Part shown: piece by piece, positions 44,633 to 53,930 of the stretch | How positions within the stretch are numbered: the first letter of the stretch is position 1 | Layout: every line of letters starts with the position of its first letter | From: Candidatus Pelagibacter ubique HIMB140 | GTDB lineage: Bacteria; Pseudomonadota; Alphaproteobacteria; Pelagibacterales; Pelagibacteraceae | Length of the DNA stretch: 64,000 nucleotides | Direction: 5' to 3' | Assembly (NCBI RefSeq): GCF_025558165.1 | Contig: NZ_LAMZ01000001.1 | Coordinates: forward strand, 434,001-498,000 | Notes under the pieces: model-generated | Told to the model about the DNA's origin: nothing | The model's database searches: none | The model's input: only the letters and a program-made list of their open reading frames with translations | Position numbers and translations under genes: made by a program

Positions 44633-45366
44633 GCCATATACATGCCACCATTAACATGCAAGGTTTCACCATTAATATAGCTAGATTGATTTGAGCATAA
44701 AAAACCTACAGCATTGGCAATATCATCAGGCTCTCCAAGACGTGCGGAGGGTATTTTTGATATAATAACCTCTTTGAACTTTTCATCTATCTTGTCTGTC
44801 ATTGCAGTTTTAATAAATCCTGGAGAGATACAATTAATATTTATATTTTTCTTAGCATACTCAATTGCCAAACTTTTTGACATAGCAACTATTCCAGCTT
44901 TTGATGCTGTATAGTTAGCTTGTCCTAAATTTCCAGTATGTCCAACAACAGAAGTAATATTGACTATTTTTCCAGATTTATTTTTTAACATTTTTTTTAT
45001 AGCAAATTTACTCATCAAAAATGTTGAAGTTAAATTAATATCAATCACCTTTCTCCACTCATCCAAACTCATTCTAATTGTCAAGTTATCTTGTGTGATG
45101 CCTGCATTATTAACAATGCAATCTAAACTACCACCCAATTCATTTGTTGCATTTTCAATAAATTCTTCAATTTTTTCACTTTGAGATATATCAAATTTTA
45201 ATATTTTTATTTTTTCAAATTCTTTTTTTAATTCTTCAAGTTTTTCAATTCTTGTTCCTGAAGCTAAAATATTAGCACCACTTTCATTTAATATTTTAAC
45301 AATTGAATTTCCTATTCCACCTGAGGCACCCGTAACAATTATATTTTTATCTTTTAAATCATTCAT
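44629..45366 (-). CDS. fabG: 3-oxoacyl-ACP reductase
   Basis: FabG is an NADPH-dependent short-chain dehydrogenase of fatty acid elongation. The 245-residue product has the cofactor loop TGASGGIGNSI (about 13-23), NNAGIT, the catalytic Ser/Tyr/Lys in ITSVVGHTGNLGQANYTASKAG, and the C-terminal ETLHVNGGMYMA. It overlaps fabD by four bases. Confidence 0.96.
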   Translation of the reverse strand: MNDLKDKNIIVTGASGGIGNSIVKILNESGANILASGTRIEKLEELKKEFEKIKILKFDISQSEKIEEFIENATNELGGSLDCIVNNAGITQDNLTIRMSLDEWRKVIDINLTSTFLMSKFAIKKMLKNKSGKIVNITSVVGHTGNLGQANYTASKAGIVAMSKSLAIEYAKKNININCISPGFIKTAMTDKIDEKFKEVIISKIPSARLGEPDDIANAVGFLCSNQSSYINGETLHVNGGMYMA

Positions 45367-46289
45367 ATTTTTAAATTTTCAATATCCTCTTGACTGTTTA
45401 TCGTGTTAATTTTAACTTCTCTATTAATTCTTTTTACCAAACCTGACAAAACTTTCCCAGGTCCAATTTCTATAAAATGATCGACATCGTTGTTAATCAT
45501 ATTTAAAACACTTTCTCTCCATCTTACTCTATTTTGAATTTGTTTTATTAAAAGTGATTTTAAATCTTCGGAATTTGAAATGACTTCAGCTGTTACATTT
45601 GATATCAACTTATTACTTCCATCAGAAAATGAAATTTTGTTTAATTCTTCTGTCATAATCTCTGTTGCTTTACTCATCAGGCTACAGTGAAAAGGAGCAC
45701 TAACTGGAAGTTTTATATTTTTAATTGAGTTTCCTTTTAATACTTCAATTAATTTTTCTAAATCTTGAGTTTTCCCACTCAATACTATCTGCCCTTCTGA
45801 ATTATCATTTGCAATTTGTGCTGTAAATTTTGACTCATTCTCCTTTAGTATTTTTTCTATAACTTCAACAGTTGAACCAAGCACTGCAACCATACCACCC
45901 TCACCCTTTGGTACAGAATTTTGCATAGCATCACCTCTGATTCTTAAAATTTTTAATGTTTCTGCAAAATTTAAATATCCAGCACAAGACAAAGCAGAAT
46001 ACTCTCCTAAAGAATGGCCAGCAAAATACTTTGCTTCATTTAAATTAATATTAAATTCTTTTTTAATAACGTTAAATATAGAATAGCTTATTAAAAAAAT
46101 TGCTGGTTGAGTGTTTGCAGTTAAATCAAGCTCTTCTTTAGGTCCTTCTAATATTAGCTTTGAAATTGAATAATTTAATGTCTCGTCAGCCTCTTTAAAT
46201 AGCCCTCTAACAAGCTGAAATTTGTCATAAAACTCTTTTCCCATTCCAACTATTTGAGATCCTTGACCAGGGAATATTACTGAAAACAT
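45363..46289 (-). CDS. fabD: Malonyl-CoA:ACP transacylase
   Basis: FabD loads malonyl groups onto ACP. The 308-residue product has FPGQGSQIVGMG at the N-terminus, the active-site GHSLGEYSAL with its serine, GAMVAVLG-like region (GGMVAVLGST), and the catalytic His in SAPFHCSLM. The length is normal. It is the first of the fabD-fabG-acpP-gmk run and is divergent from rpsF. Confidence 0.96.
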   Translation of the reverse strand: MFSVIFPGQGSQIVGMGKEFYDKFQLVRGLFKEADETLNYSISKLILEGPKEELDLTANTQPAIFLISYSIFNVIKKEFNINLNEAKYFAGHSLGEYSALSCAGYLNFAETLKILRIRGDAMQNSVPKGEGGMVAVLGSTVEVIEKILKENESKFTAQIANDNSEGQIVLSGKTQDLEKLIEVLKGNSIKNIKLPVSAPFHCSLMSKATEIMTEELNKISFSDGSNKLISNVTAEVISNSEDLKSLLIKQIQNRVRWRESVLNMINNDVDHFIEIGPGKVLSGLVKRINREVKINTINSQEDIENLKI

Positions 46290-46314
46290 ATAAAAATATT
46301 ATTAATTTTGTGTT

Positions 46315-46343
46315 TTTATCTATTGTAATTGAACTTTTATAAT
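46315..46343 (+). promoter_or_regulatory. Putative promoter of rpsF-rpsR-rplI
   Basis: A consensus -10 TATAAT at 46338-46343 lies 32 bases before the rpsF ATG. The -35 candidate TTTATC (46315-46320, spacing 17) is weak. I could not recognise an S6:S18-binding leader structure in the short 5' region. Confidence 0.45.
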
Positions 46344-46375
46344 AGTATATCCTCACTTTTTATTAAAGAACTTAA

Positions 46376-46729
46376 ATGAACTTATACGAACATACTATTA
46401 TAGCTAGACAAGATACTTCTCCAAGCGAGTTAAAACAATTAACTGAAAAATATTCAAAAATTGTTGAAAAAAATGAAGGTGAAGTTGTAAAAACTGAAAA
46501 CTGGGGCCTTCTGAACCTTTCCTACCTAATCAAGAAAAATAAAAAAGGAAGTTACATTCACTTTAAGATTAAAGGTAAAGGTAAAGTGGTTGAAGAGTTA
46601 GAGAAAAATGAAGCTATTGATAAAAAATTATTAAGATATCTAACAGTTAGGGTTAAAGAATTTGATTTAGATACTAATTACTTTGGAAAAAAAGAAGATA
46701 GTGAAAACAAAGAAAGTGCTAAAAACTAA
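46376..46729 (+). CDS. rpsF: 30S ribosomal protein S6
   Basis: The 117-residue S6 protein binds the central domain of 16S rRNA together with S18. The N-terminus [40 protein letters not shown] and RYLTVRV are typical. The charged tail ([13 protein letters not shown]) is short. Its stop shares one base with the rpsR start (TAATG). Confidence 0.97.
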   Translation: MNLYEHTIIARQDTSPSELKQLTEKYSKIVEKNEGEVVKTENWGLLNLSYLIKKNKKGSYIHFKIKGKGKVVEELEKNEAIDKKLLRYLTVRVKEFDLDTNYFGKKEDSENKESAKN

Positions 46730-47001
46730 TGCCAAAAAGACAGAGTGGAAATAAAAAAGGAAAGCAAAGTAATTTTGCTAAGTTAAGTATTTTTCAACCT
46801 AATAAATATAAATTTAAAAAAACTTGCCCACTTTCAGTAAAAGGCGCCCCTAAAGTTGATTATAAAAATATCAAACTTTTGAAAAGATACGTTTCTGAAA
46901 ATGGCAAGATTTTACCCTCAAGAATTACAAATGTTTCTCAAAAGAAACAAAGAGAATTGTCTTTATCAATTAAAAGAGCAAGAAACTTAGCTTTAATATA
47001 A
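46729..47001 (+). CDS. rpsR: 30S ribosomal protein S18
   Basis: The 90-residue S18 protein has the usual core [20 protein letters not shown] followed by [20 protein letters not shown]. It has an N-terminal basic extension of about 30 residues. It overlaps both neighbours by one base, so S6, S18 and L9 are translationally coupled. Confidence 0.97.
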   Translation: MPKRQSGNKKGKQSNFAKLSIFQPNKYKFKKTCPLSVKGAPKVDYKNIKLLKRYVSENGKILPSRITNVSQKKQRELSLSIKRARNLALI

Positions 47002-47459
47002 TGAAAGTAATTTTATTAGAAAACGTTAAAAGAATTGGATCTATTGGTGAAGTAATAGAAGTAAAGAGAGGCTTTGCTAGAAATTTTTTAATAGCTAACA
47101 AAAAAGCACTTTATGCTTCTAAAGAAAACATCAAAGAAGTTGAAAAAATAAAAGCTGATTTATCTAAAAAAGATAATGAGAGAAAACAAGAAGCAACTAA
47201 TATTGCAGAACAAATAAATAATAAAGAATACACAGTTCAAAAATTAAGTACTGAAAACAATGAGCTATATGGTTCAGTGAAACCAACTGAAATTTCAAAA
47301 CTTATTCAAGATGAAAATAAAGTTGAAATCAAACCTTCAATGATACAACCAGTTGAAGAAATTAAGTCTTTAGGAAAATTCAAAGTTAAAATTTCTTTAC
47401 ACTCAGAAGTTGATACTGAAATAGTTGTTAATGTTACATCAGCAGACACAATCCAATAA
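47001..47459 (+). CDS. rplI: 50S ribosomal protein L9
   Basis: The 152-residue L9 has the N-terminal motif [20 protein letters not shown] and GFARNFLI, a long connecting helix (about 50-75) and a C-terminal RNA-binding domain (IKSLGKFKVKISLHSEV). The length is normal. It precedes dnaB by 68 bases, the usual order. Confidence 0.97.
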   Translation: MKVILLENVKRIGSIGEVIEVKRGFARNFLIANKKALYASKENIKEVEKIKADLSKKDNERKQEATNIAEQINNKEYTVQKLSTENNELYGSVKPTEISKLIQDENKVEIKPSMIQPVEEIKSLGKFKVKISLHSEVDTEIVVNVTSADTIQ

Positions 47460-47527
47460 TTATACATTCTTTTCAACAGCTAAAAATTAAAATTTAAATA
47501 CTAAATTTTTTCTATAAATTCATAATT

Positions 47528-48946
47528 ATGGAAAGCAATTTAAGTCTCGTTAAAGATAAATTCAAAGAATTACCAAACAACATAGAAGCAGAACAAGCTG
47601 TAATTGGTTCGATACTAGTGAGCAATGATATTTTTGATGAGGTTAATACAATTATTTCATCTATTAATTTTTATGATCCTATGCATCAAAAGATATTTGA
47701 TGCTATTGAAAGCCTTATCTATAAAGGTATGCTTGCTAATCCCATTACTTTAAAAAATTATTTTGAAGATGAAAAAGATGACATTAATGTTCCAGAGTAT
47801 TTAGTTAAAGTAACTAAATTTTCTACACCTGTAAGACAAGCAGTAGAATATTCAAAAATAATATACGATATGTTTGTCAGACGTGAATTAATAAAAATTT
47901 CTGAAGAAACTATCGATAGTGCAAAACTTAATGACCTTGATACTAGTGGTCAAACTATAATAGAGAATTCTGAAAGACAATTATTTGATTTAGCTGAAAA
48001 AGGATCTTTTAGTTCTTCTCTTATAAAGTTTGACGATGCCATGAAGCAAACTATAGAGATGGCTTCTGCCGCTTACAAAAACGAAGAAGGAATTGTTGGA
48101 GTTCCAACAGGGCTTAGAGATTTAGATGATAAACTTGGTGGTTTACACCAATCTGATTTGATAATTATTGCAGGTCGTCCCTCAATGGGTAAAACTTCAC
48201 TTGCAACAAATATTGCATTCAATGCTGCTCAAAAATTACAAGATAGCGGTAAAAAATCTTCTATAGCTTTTTTCTCTTTAGAAATGTCATCTGAACAACT
48301 TTCAACTCGTATTATCTCAGAACAGGCAAGAATTAGCTCTAATGATATAAGAAGAGGAAGAATTTCTGATGATCAATTTGATAAATTTCTTGAGACTTCT
48401 AAAAACATAGCCGAACTTCCACTTTATATTGATGAAACACCAGCTATTAGCATTGCTGCTTTAAGTAATAGAGCAAGAAGAATAAAAAGACTATTTGGTT
48501 TAGATATGATTGTGGTTGATTATATTCAGTTAATGAGAGGAACGACTTACAATAAAGACGGTAGAGTTCAGGAAATCTCTCAAATTACACAAGGACTAAA
48601 AGCAATTGCAAAAGAGCTAGCTGTTCCAGTTGTTGCACTTTCGCAGCTATCAAGACAGGTCGAACAGAGAGATGATCACAAGCCTCAATTAGCAGATTTA
48701 AGAGAATCGGGTTCAATCGAGCAAGATGCTGATGTTGTAATGTTTGTTTACAGAGAAGGATATTATCTATCTAGAAAAGAACCAAGAGAAGCAACTGTAG
48801 AGCATGCTGAATGGCAGGCTAAAATGAATGAAGTGGCACACTTAGCGCAAATTATAATTGGGAAACAACGACACGGTCCAATTGGTAATGTTACACTTGA
48901 GTTTGAGGAAAGATTTACCAAATTTAAAGATACTCAAACTAATTAA
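47528..48946 (+). CDS. dnaB: Replicative DNA helicase DnaB
   Basis: The 472-residue hexameric helicase has the N-terminal primase-interacting domain (PNNIEAEQAVIGSILVSND) and the RecA-like motor with Walker A AGRPSMGKTS, MIVVDYIQLMRG and LSQLSRQVEQRDDHKPQL. The RQRHGPIGNV-like segment (KQRHGPIGNV) ends the core. No intein interrupts it. It follows rplI. Confidence 0.97.
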   Translation: MESNLSLVKDKFKELPNNIEAEQAVIGSILVSNDIFDEVNTIISSINFYDPMHQKIFDAIESLIYKGMLANPITLKNYFEDEKDDINVPEYLVKVTKFSTPVRQAVEYSKIIYDMFVRRELIKISEETIDSAKLNDLDTSGQTIIENSERQLFDLAEKGSFSSSLIKFDDAMKQTIEMASAAYKNEEGIVGVPTGLRDLDDKLGGLHQSDLIIIAGRPSMGKTSLATNIAFNAAQKLQDSGKKSSIAFFSLEMSSEQLSTRIISEQARISSNDIRRGRISDDQFDKFLETSKNIAELPLYIDETPAISIAALSNRARRIKRLFGLDMIVVDYIQLMRGTTYNKDGRVQEISQITQGLKAIAKELAVPVVALSQLSRQVEQRDDHKPQLADLRESGSIEQDADVVMFVYREGYYLSRKEPREATVEHAEWQAKMNEVAHLAQIIIGKQRHGPIGNVTLEFEERFTKFKDTQTN

Positions 48947-48966
48947 TTTCCAATATAAAAGAGCTA

Positions 48967-51360
48967 ATGTTGGCTCAAATGTATCAAAACTTAGTTTTAA
49001 AGAACCCAAAGGCAATATTTGTAATGCTTATTATTTCTATTTTAAGTTTTGGATATTATTCTAAAGATTTCAGGTTAGATGCTTCATCAGAAACATTGTT
49101 AATTGATGGAGATCCAGACCTAGCTTACCTGCAAGAAATTACTGAAAGATACGGGTCTAAAGAATTTTTAGTTCTTACCTACACTCCAAATGAAGGAATG
49201 GTTACAGACTCTTCAATAAATAATCTACTGAGTATAAAATACAAAATTCAAAGTTTAGATTGGGTTCATAGTGTTATTACACTTTTAGATATACCTCTTT
49301 TAAATAATTCAGATGCACCACTTCAGGAAAGATTAGAAAGCTTTAAAACTTTAAAAGATGAAGAGGTAGACAGAGAAAGAGGATTTAGTGAAATTTTAAA
49401 TAGTCCTGTCTTTAGGAATTTTGTAATTAGTGAAGATGGTAAGACAAGTGGGATTATTGTTAATATAAAACAAAATAAAAAATTAGAAGATATTGAAAAT
49501 AAAGCCAGAGAAGAAATTGAAAATTATAAAGATCAAATAAAAAAACAAAATCATCAAAACATTTTAGAGATAAGACAAGTAATTCAAAGTTATGGAGATG
49601 TAGGAAAAATTTACTTAGGTGGTATTCCTATGATTGCAGATGACATGATGACTTTTATTAAAAGTGATATCATTGTATTTGGTATTGGAGTTTTATTATT
49701 TATTATAGCAACTCTATGGTTTGTATTTAGAAATCTAATTTGGATTATTGTTCCTATCAGTAGTTGTTTTTTCTCTGTAATTATTATGATGGGTCTGCTT
49801 GGATTACTTGGATGGAAAGTAACTGTTATTTCATCAAACTTTATTGCCTTAATGCTTATTCTTACAATGGCGATGAATATTCATATGAGCACCAGGTTTC
49901 TTCAGCTTAAAAAAAATTTTCCAACAAAAAATAACTTTGAAATTATTTCCTTAACAACTAGCAAAATGTTTTGGCCTATATTGTATACAGTTTTAACAAC
50001 AATTTTGGCTTTCTTGTCTTTAATCTTTAGTGAAATTAAACCTATTATTGATTTTGGGTGGATGATGACTTTTGGTTTAATTACTTCTTTTATAATTACT
50101 TTTACTTTACTCCCTACTCTTTTAAGTTTTACTTCAACTGGAAATGTATCTTTAAAAAAAGAACAAGATTCTAAAATTACTTCAATACTTGGTTCAATTT
50201 CTTTAAATAACAAATTTACAATTTTTTCTGCAACTGCAATTATTATTGTCTTAAGTGTGGTTGGAATAAGCAAACTCGAAGTCGAGAATAGTTTTATAAA
50301 TTATTTCGATAAAAACACCGAAATATACAAAGGAATGAAGCTAATTGATGAAGAACTTGGCGGAACTACTCCTTTAGAAGTTATTTTAAAATTTCCTAAA
50401 AAAGAAGAAAAGAAATCAGAGGAAGATGATGAATTTGAAGATTGGGGAGACGAAGAAGATACAAATGATGAAAAATATTGGTTTACTAAAGATAAAATAG
50501 ATAGAATTGCATCTGTTCATAATTATTTAGATAGTCTTCCGCAGGTTGGTAAAGTTTTATCTTTTTCATCAATTATTGATGTTGCAACACAACTGAATAA
50601 CAATAACCCACTAGGTACTTTAGAGATGGGGGTGTTATATTCAAAAATACCTGAAAGCATTAAAACAGAAATAATTGATCCATATCTATCAATAGAAAAT
50701 AATGAAGCTCGAATTAGTCTTAGAATAATAGACTCGCAAGAAAATTTGAGAAGAAATGACTTAATTAATAAAATTAATTTTGATCTAGAAAATGAACTAG
50801 GATTAGAAAAAGATGATTACAAATTAGCAGGGGTATTAATATTATTTAATAATTTGCTACAAAGTTTATTTAAGTCACAAATTTTGACACTTGGTTTGGT
50901 TATGATTGGTATTTTTTCAATGTTCATTATATTATTTAGAAATATTAAACTTTCATTAATTGGGGTTGTCCCAAATTTCATAGCTGCATTCTTCATTTTA
51001 GGAATTATTGGCTTGTTAGGAATTCCATTGGATATGATGACTATTACAATAGCTGCAATTACAATCGGAATAGCCGTTGATAACAGTATTCACTATATTT
51101 ACAGGTTCAAAGAAGAGTTTAATAAACTTAAAGATTACAACAAAACTTTAAAAACTTGTCACTCAACAGTTGGGGTTGCAATTTTAAATACCTCGATCAC
51201 AATTGTTTTTGGTTTTTCAATTTTAGTATTGTCTAAATTTATACCAACTATCTATTTTGGAATGTTTACAGGTCTTGCAATGTTACTTGCAATGATATCG
51301 GTGTTAACTTTGCTACCAGCATTGATATTAGTGGTTAAACCATTTGGAAAAGATGCTTAA
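48967..51360 (+). CDS. MMPL/RND superfamily exporter
   Basis: A 797-residue membrane protein with 12 predicted membrane segments in two halves, each with a large periplasmic domain, as in the MMPL (RND) group that moves lipids or hydrophobic compounds. Typical segments are LMLILTMAMNIHMSTRFLQL and ITIAAITIGIAVDNSIHYIY. An acidic insert (EEKKSEEDDEFEDWGDEEDT, about residues 480-499) lies in the second periplasmic domain. The substrate is unknown; hopanoid or lipid transport is only a guess. It ends in TAATG with cvpA. Confidence 0.85.
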   Translation: MLAQMYQNLVLKNPKAIFVMLIISILSFGYYSKDFRLDASSETLLIDGDPDLAYLQEITERYGSKEFLVLTYTPNEGMVTDSSINNLLSIKYKIQSLDWVHSVITLLDIPLLNNSDAPLQERLESFKTLKDEEVDRERGFSEILNSPVFRNFVISEDGKTSGIIVNIKQNKKLEDIENKAREEIENYKDQIKKQNHQNILEIRQVIQSYGDVGKIYLGGIPMIADDMMTFIKSDIIVFGIGVLLFIIATLWFVFRNLIWIIVPISSCFFSVIIMMGLLGLLGWKVTVISSNFIALMLILTMAMNIHMSTRFLQLKKNFPTKNNFEIISLTTSKMFWPILYTVLTTILAFLSLIFSEIKPIIDFGWMMTFGLITSFIITFTLLPTLLSFTSTGNVSLKKEQDSKITSILGSISLNNKFTIFSATAIIIVLSVVGISKLEVENSFINYFDKNTEIYKGMKLIDEELGGTTPLEVILKFPKKEEKKSEEDDEFEDWGDEEDTNDEKYWFTKDKIDRIASVHNYLDSLPQVGKVLSFSSIIDVATQLNNNNPLGTLEMGVLYSKIPESIKTEIIDPYLSIENNEARISLRIIDSQENLRRNDLINKINFDLENELGLEKDDYKLAGVLILFNNLLQSLFKSQILTLGLVMIGIFSMFIILFRNIKLSLIGVVPNFIAAFFILGIIGLLGIPLDMMTITIAAITIGIAVDNSIHYIYRFKEEFNKLKDYNKTLKTCHSTVGVAILNTSITIVFGFSILVLSKFIPTIYFGMFTGLAMLLAMISVLTLLPALILVVKPFGKDA

Positions 51361-51905
51361 TGGTAGATGCTCTTAAAGATTTTTTTGAAGCATCCTCTAT
51401 TATTGATTTAATCTATATCGCAATAACAATATGGTCTTTAATTAGTTGTTATAGAAAAGGATTTGTCTTAAGCATCCTTTCAATGGCAAAATGGCTCCTG
51501 GCCTATGTTATTACACTAATTTTATTTCCACGTATAAAACCCTATGTAAAAGATATAATTGACAACGAATATGTTCTCGATGTTGGACTTGGAATTGCAA
51601 TATTTATAGTTGTTATCTTTTTAGTCTTATTAGTTAACAAAGGTATCAGTAAAGCAATAAAATATACTGGTATTGGTGGCTTAGATACTACCTTTGGATT
51701 CTTTTTTGGGTTTGTAAAAGCATATATTGTATGTGTATCTATTTTTTCCGGAGTACATATTGTTTATAATTATGATAAATGGCCAATTAATTTAGATAAA
51801 TCATACGTCTTTCCATATTTGAAAAAAGGTAGTAGTTATCTTGTTGAAGAATTTCCTAATGAAAAAACATATCAAGAATCTAAAGAAAAAATTGAAGATA
51901 TTTGA
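51360..51905 (+). CDS. cvpA: CvpA family membrane protein
   Basis: A 181-residue protein with four predicted membrane segments in the first 130 residues. SCYRKGFVLSILSMAKWLLAY and the GGLDTTFGFFFGFVKAYIVC motif are typical of the CvpA family, often placed upstream of purF. The precise role is unsettled (colicin V production, envelope homeostasis). Its 3' end overlaps purF by up to 47 bases. Confidence 0.9.
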   Translation: MVDALKDFFEASSIIDLIYIAITIWSLISCYRKGFVLSILSMAKWLLAYVITLILFPRIKPYVKDIIDNEYVLDVGLGIAIFIVVIFLVLLVNKGISKAIKYTGIGGLDTTFGFFFGFVKAYIVCVSIFSGVHIVYNYDKWPINLDKSYVFPYLKKGSSYLVEEFPNEKTYQESKEKIEDI

Positions 51906-53340
51906 TCCAAAACTAAAAGAAGAATGTGGAGTATTTGGCATAAGCAATGCAAAAGATGCATCTGCATTAACAGCTTTAGGTTTGCACGCACTGCAGCATA
52001 GAGGTCAAGAAGGCTGTGGAATTGTTACTTTTGATGGGGAAAAATATTATTCAGAAAAAAGATTTGGCTTAGTTGGTGATAATTTTAATAAAGAAAAAGT
52101 TTTAAAAAACCTTAAAGGTAATTATGCTATTGGACATAATCGATATAGTACTACTGGCAACAATATTTTAAGAAATATCCAACCTTTTTTTGCAGATACT
52201 AACGCGGGTGGAATTGGGGTATCGCATAACGGAAACTTAACAAATTCAATATCTTTAAGAAACAAGCTCGTAGAAGAAGGTGCAATTTTTTACACTACCT
52301 CTGATACTGAAACCATAGTTCAGTTAATTGCAAAATCGAAAAGATCAAAAACAATTGATAAAGTGATTGATGCTATATTCCAAATCCAAGGAGGATACGC
52401 ATTGGTAATGATGACACAAAAATCTTTGATAGGTGTAAGAGATCCATATGGAATAAGACCATTGATGATTGGAAAACTAGGAACTAGCTACGTGCTAGCT
52501 TCTGAAACTTGTGCATTAGATATCATTGGTGCGAAATTTATAAGAGAAGTAGAAAATGGTGAAATAGTGTTAATTGAGAATGATGAACTTACTAGCATAA
52601 AGCCCTTTCCTCCTAAAAAAGTAAGACCATGTGTGTTTGAGTATATTTATTTTTCAAGACCAGATAGCTTACTTGATAATAAAACAGCTTATGAGCACAG
52701 AAAAAATTTAGGGAAAGAACTTGCAAAAGAAAATGATGTTGAAGCAGATATAGTAGTACCAGTACCAGACTCTGGTAATGCTGCAGCTCTCGGTTTTGCT
52801 CAGCATTTAAAAATGAATTTTGAGCATGGTCTAATTAGAAATCACTATGTTGGAAGAACTTTTATTGAGCCAAGTCAGCAAATTAGAAGTTTGGGTGTAA
52901 AATTAAAATTAAATGCAAACCAAAGCACAATTAAAGATAAAAAAATTATTCTAATTGATGACTCGCTAGTTAGAGGAACTACCTCTTATAAGATTGTTAA
53001 AATGTTATATGATGCAGGTGCAAAAGAAGTTCATGTTCGAATTGCTTGTCCTGAAATCAAATATCCAGATTTTTATGGTGTAGATACTCCGACTAAAAAA
53101 GAGTTACTAGCAGCAAATAAAACAAATGATGAAATTTGTGAATATATAGGTGCAAAATCACTTAAGTTTTTATCTATTGATGGTTTGTATAGAGCAATTG
53201 GTTTTGACAAAAGAAATGAGGCTTATCCTCAATTAACAGATCATTATTTTACAGGAGATTACCCTGTTAAACCTGTTGATGAATTGGGTGATAATAAAAT
53301 AACTCAGCTTTCTTTATTAAGTACAGCATCTAATAATTAA
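51859..53340 (+). CDS. purF: Amidophosphoribosyltransferase
   Basis: PurF makes phosphoribosylamine, the first committed step of purine synthesis. The catalytic N-terminal cysteine is in EECGVFGI, about 23 residues after the ATG at 51859, implying removal of a propeptide. The glutaminase domain has LQHRGQEGCGI and HNRYSTTG; the PRPP site is IILIDDSLVRGTTS. I chose ATG 51859 over TTG 51841; a TTG at 51892 is also possible. From 51859 it is 493 residues. Alphaproteobacterial PurF has similar N-terminal extensions. Confidence 0.93.
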   Translation: MKKHIKNLKKKLKIFDPKLKEECGVFGISNAKDASALTALGLHALQHRGQEGCGIVTFDGEKYYSEKRFGLVGDNFNKEKVLKNLKGNYAIGHNRYSTTGNNILRNIQPFFADTNAGGIGVSHNGNLTNSISLRNKLVEEGAIFYTTSDTETIVQLIAKSKRSKTIDKVIDAIFQIQGGYALVMMTQKSLIGVRDPYGIRPLMIGKLGTSYVLASETCALDIIGAKFIREVENGEIVLIENDELTSIKPFPPKKVRPCVFEYIYFSRPDSLLDNKTAYEHRKNLGKELAKENDVEADIVVPVPDSGNAAALGFAQHLKMNFEHGLIRNHYVGRTFIEPSQQIRSLGVKLKLNANQSTIKDKKIILIDDSLVRGTTSYKIVKMLYDAGAKEVHVRIACPEIKYPDFYGVDTPTKKELLAANKTNDEICEYIGAKSLKFLSIDGLYRAIGFDKRNEAYPQLTDHYFTGDYPVKPVDELGDNKITQLSLLSTASNN

Positions 53341-53343
53341 AAT

Positions 53344-53901
53344 ATGAAAACAGTAAATTTTACTGAAATGAAAAATGGAACCAAGGATGAGTACTTGTTG
53401 CTTGATGAGTATGAACAAAAATATATTGATGGTACTGCTGATCGAATATTAAAATTTATGAGTGGATTAAATTCTACTTTAGAAGGATATAAAATAACTA
53501 GACTTGAACACTCTCTTCAGACTGCAACAAGAGCTTTTAAAGATAATGCAGATGAAGAAATGGTAGTTGCAGCTTTGTTACATGATATTGGAGATGAGTT
53601 AGCTCCTATTAATCATTCAGAATATGCAGCTTCAGTTTTAAAACCCTACGTTTCAGAAAAAACACATTGGATCATTCAAAAGCATGGTGAGTTTCAAATG
53701 TATTATTACGCGCATCATCTTGGAAAGAATCAAAATCAAAGAGATAAATATAAAGATCATAAATATTTTAATGATGCTGTAGAGTTTTGTGAGAAATGGG
53801 ACCAGGCTTCTTTTGATCCAGACTATAAAAGTATGAAATTAGAGGAATTTGCGCCAATGGTTAGGAAAATATTCTCAAGAAAGCCCTATTCTTTACTTTA
53901 A
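53344..53901 (+). CDS. HD-domain protein (predicted HD phosphohydrolase/diiron oxygenase family)
   Basis: The 185-residue product has the metal-ligand pattern of the HD superfamily: His56, His80-Asp81, His91, His114 and Asp153 in EHSLQT, LLHDIGD, NHSEYA, QKHGEF and EKWDQA. This set matches the mixed-valence diiron oxygenase branch (PhnZ, TmpB), as well as related predicted phosphohydrolases. The Tyr and Glu that control the PhnZ active site do not seem to be conserved before EHSLQT. The substrate is unknown. It follows purF by three bases, so it may be co-transcribed; no phosphonate genes are nearby. Confidence 0.78.
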   Translation: MKTVNFTEMKNGTKDEYLLLDEYEQKYIDGTADRILKFMSGLNSTLEGYKITRLEHSLQTATRAFKDNADEEMVVAALLHDIGDELAPINHSEYAASVLKPYVSEKTHWIIQKHGEFQMYYYAHHLGKNQNQRDKYKDHKYFNDAVEFCEKWDQASFDPDYKSMKLEEFAPMVRKIFSRKPYSLL

Positions 53902-53930
53902 ATTAAATTAAAATCCACTATCTAAAGCGC

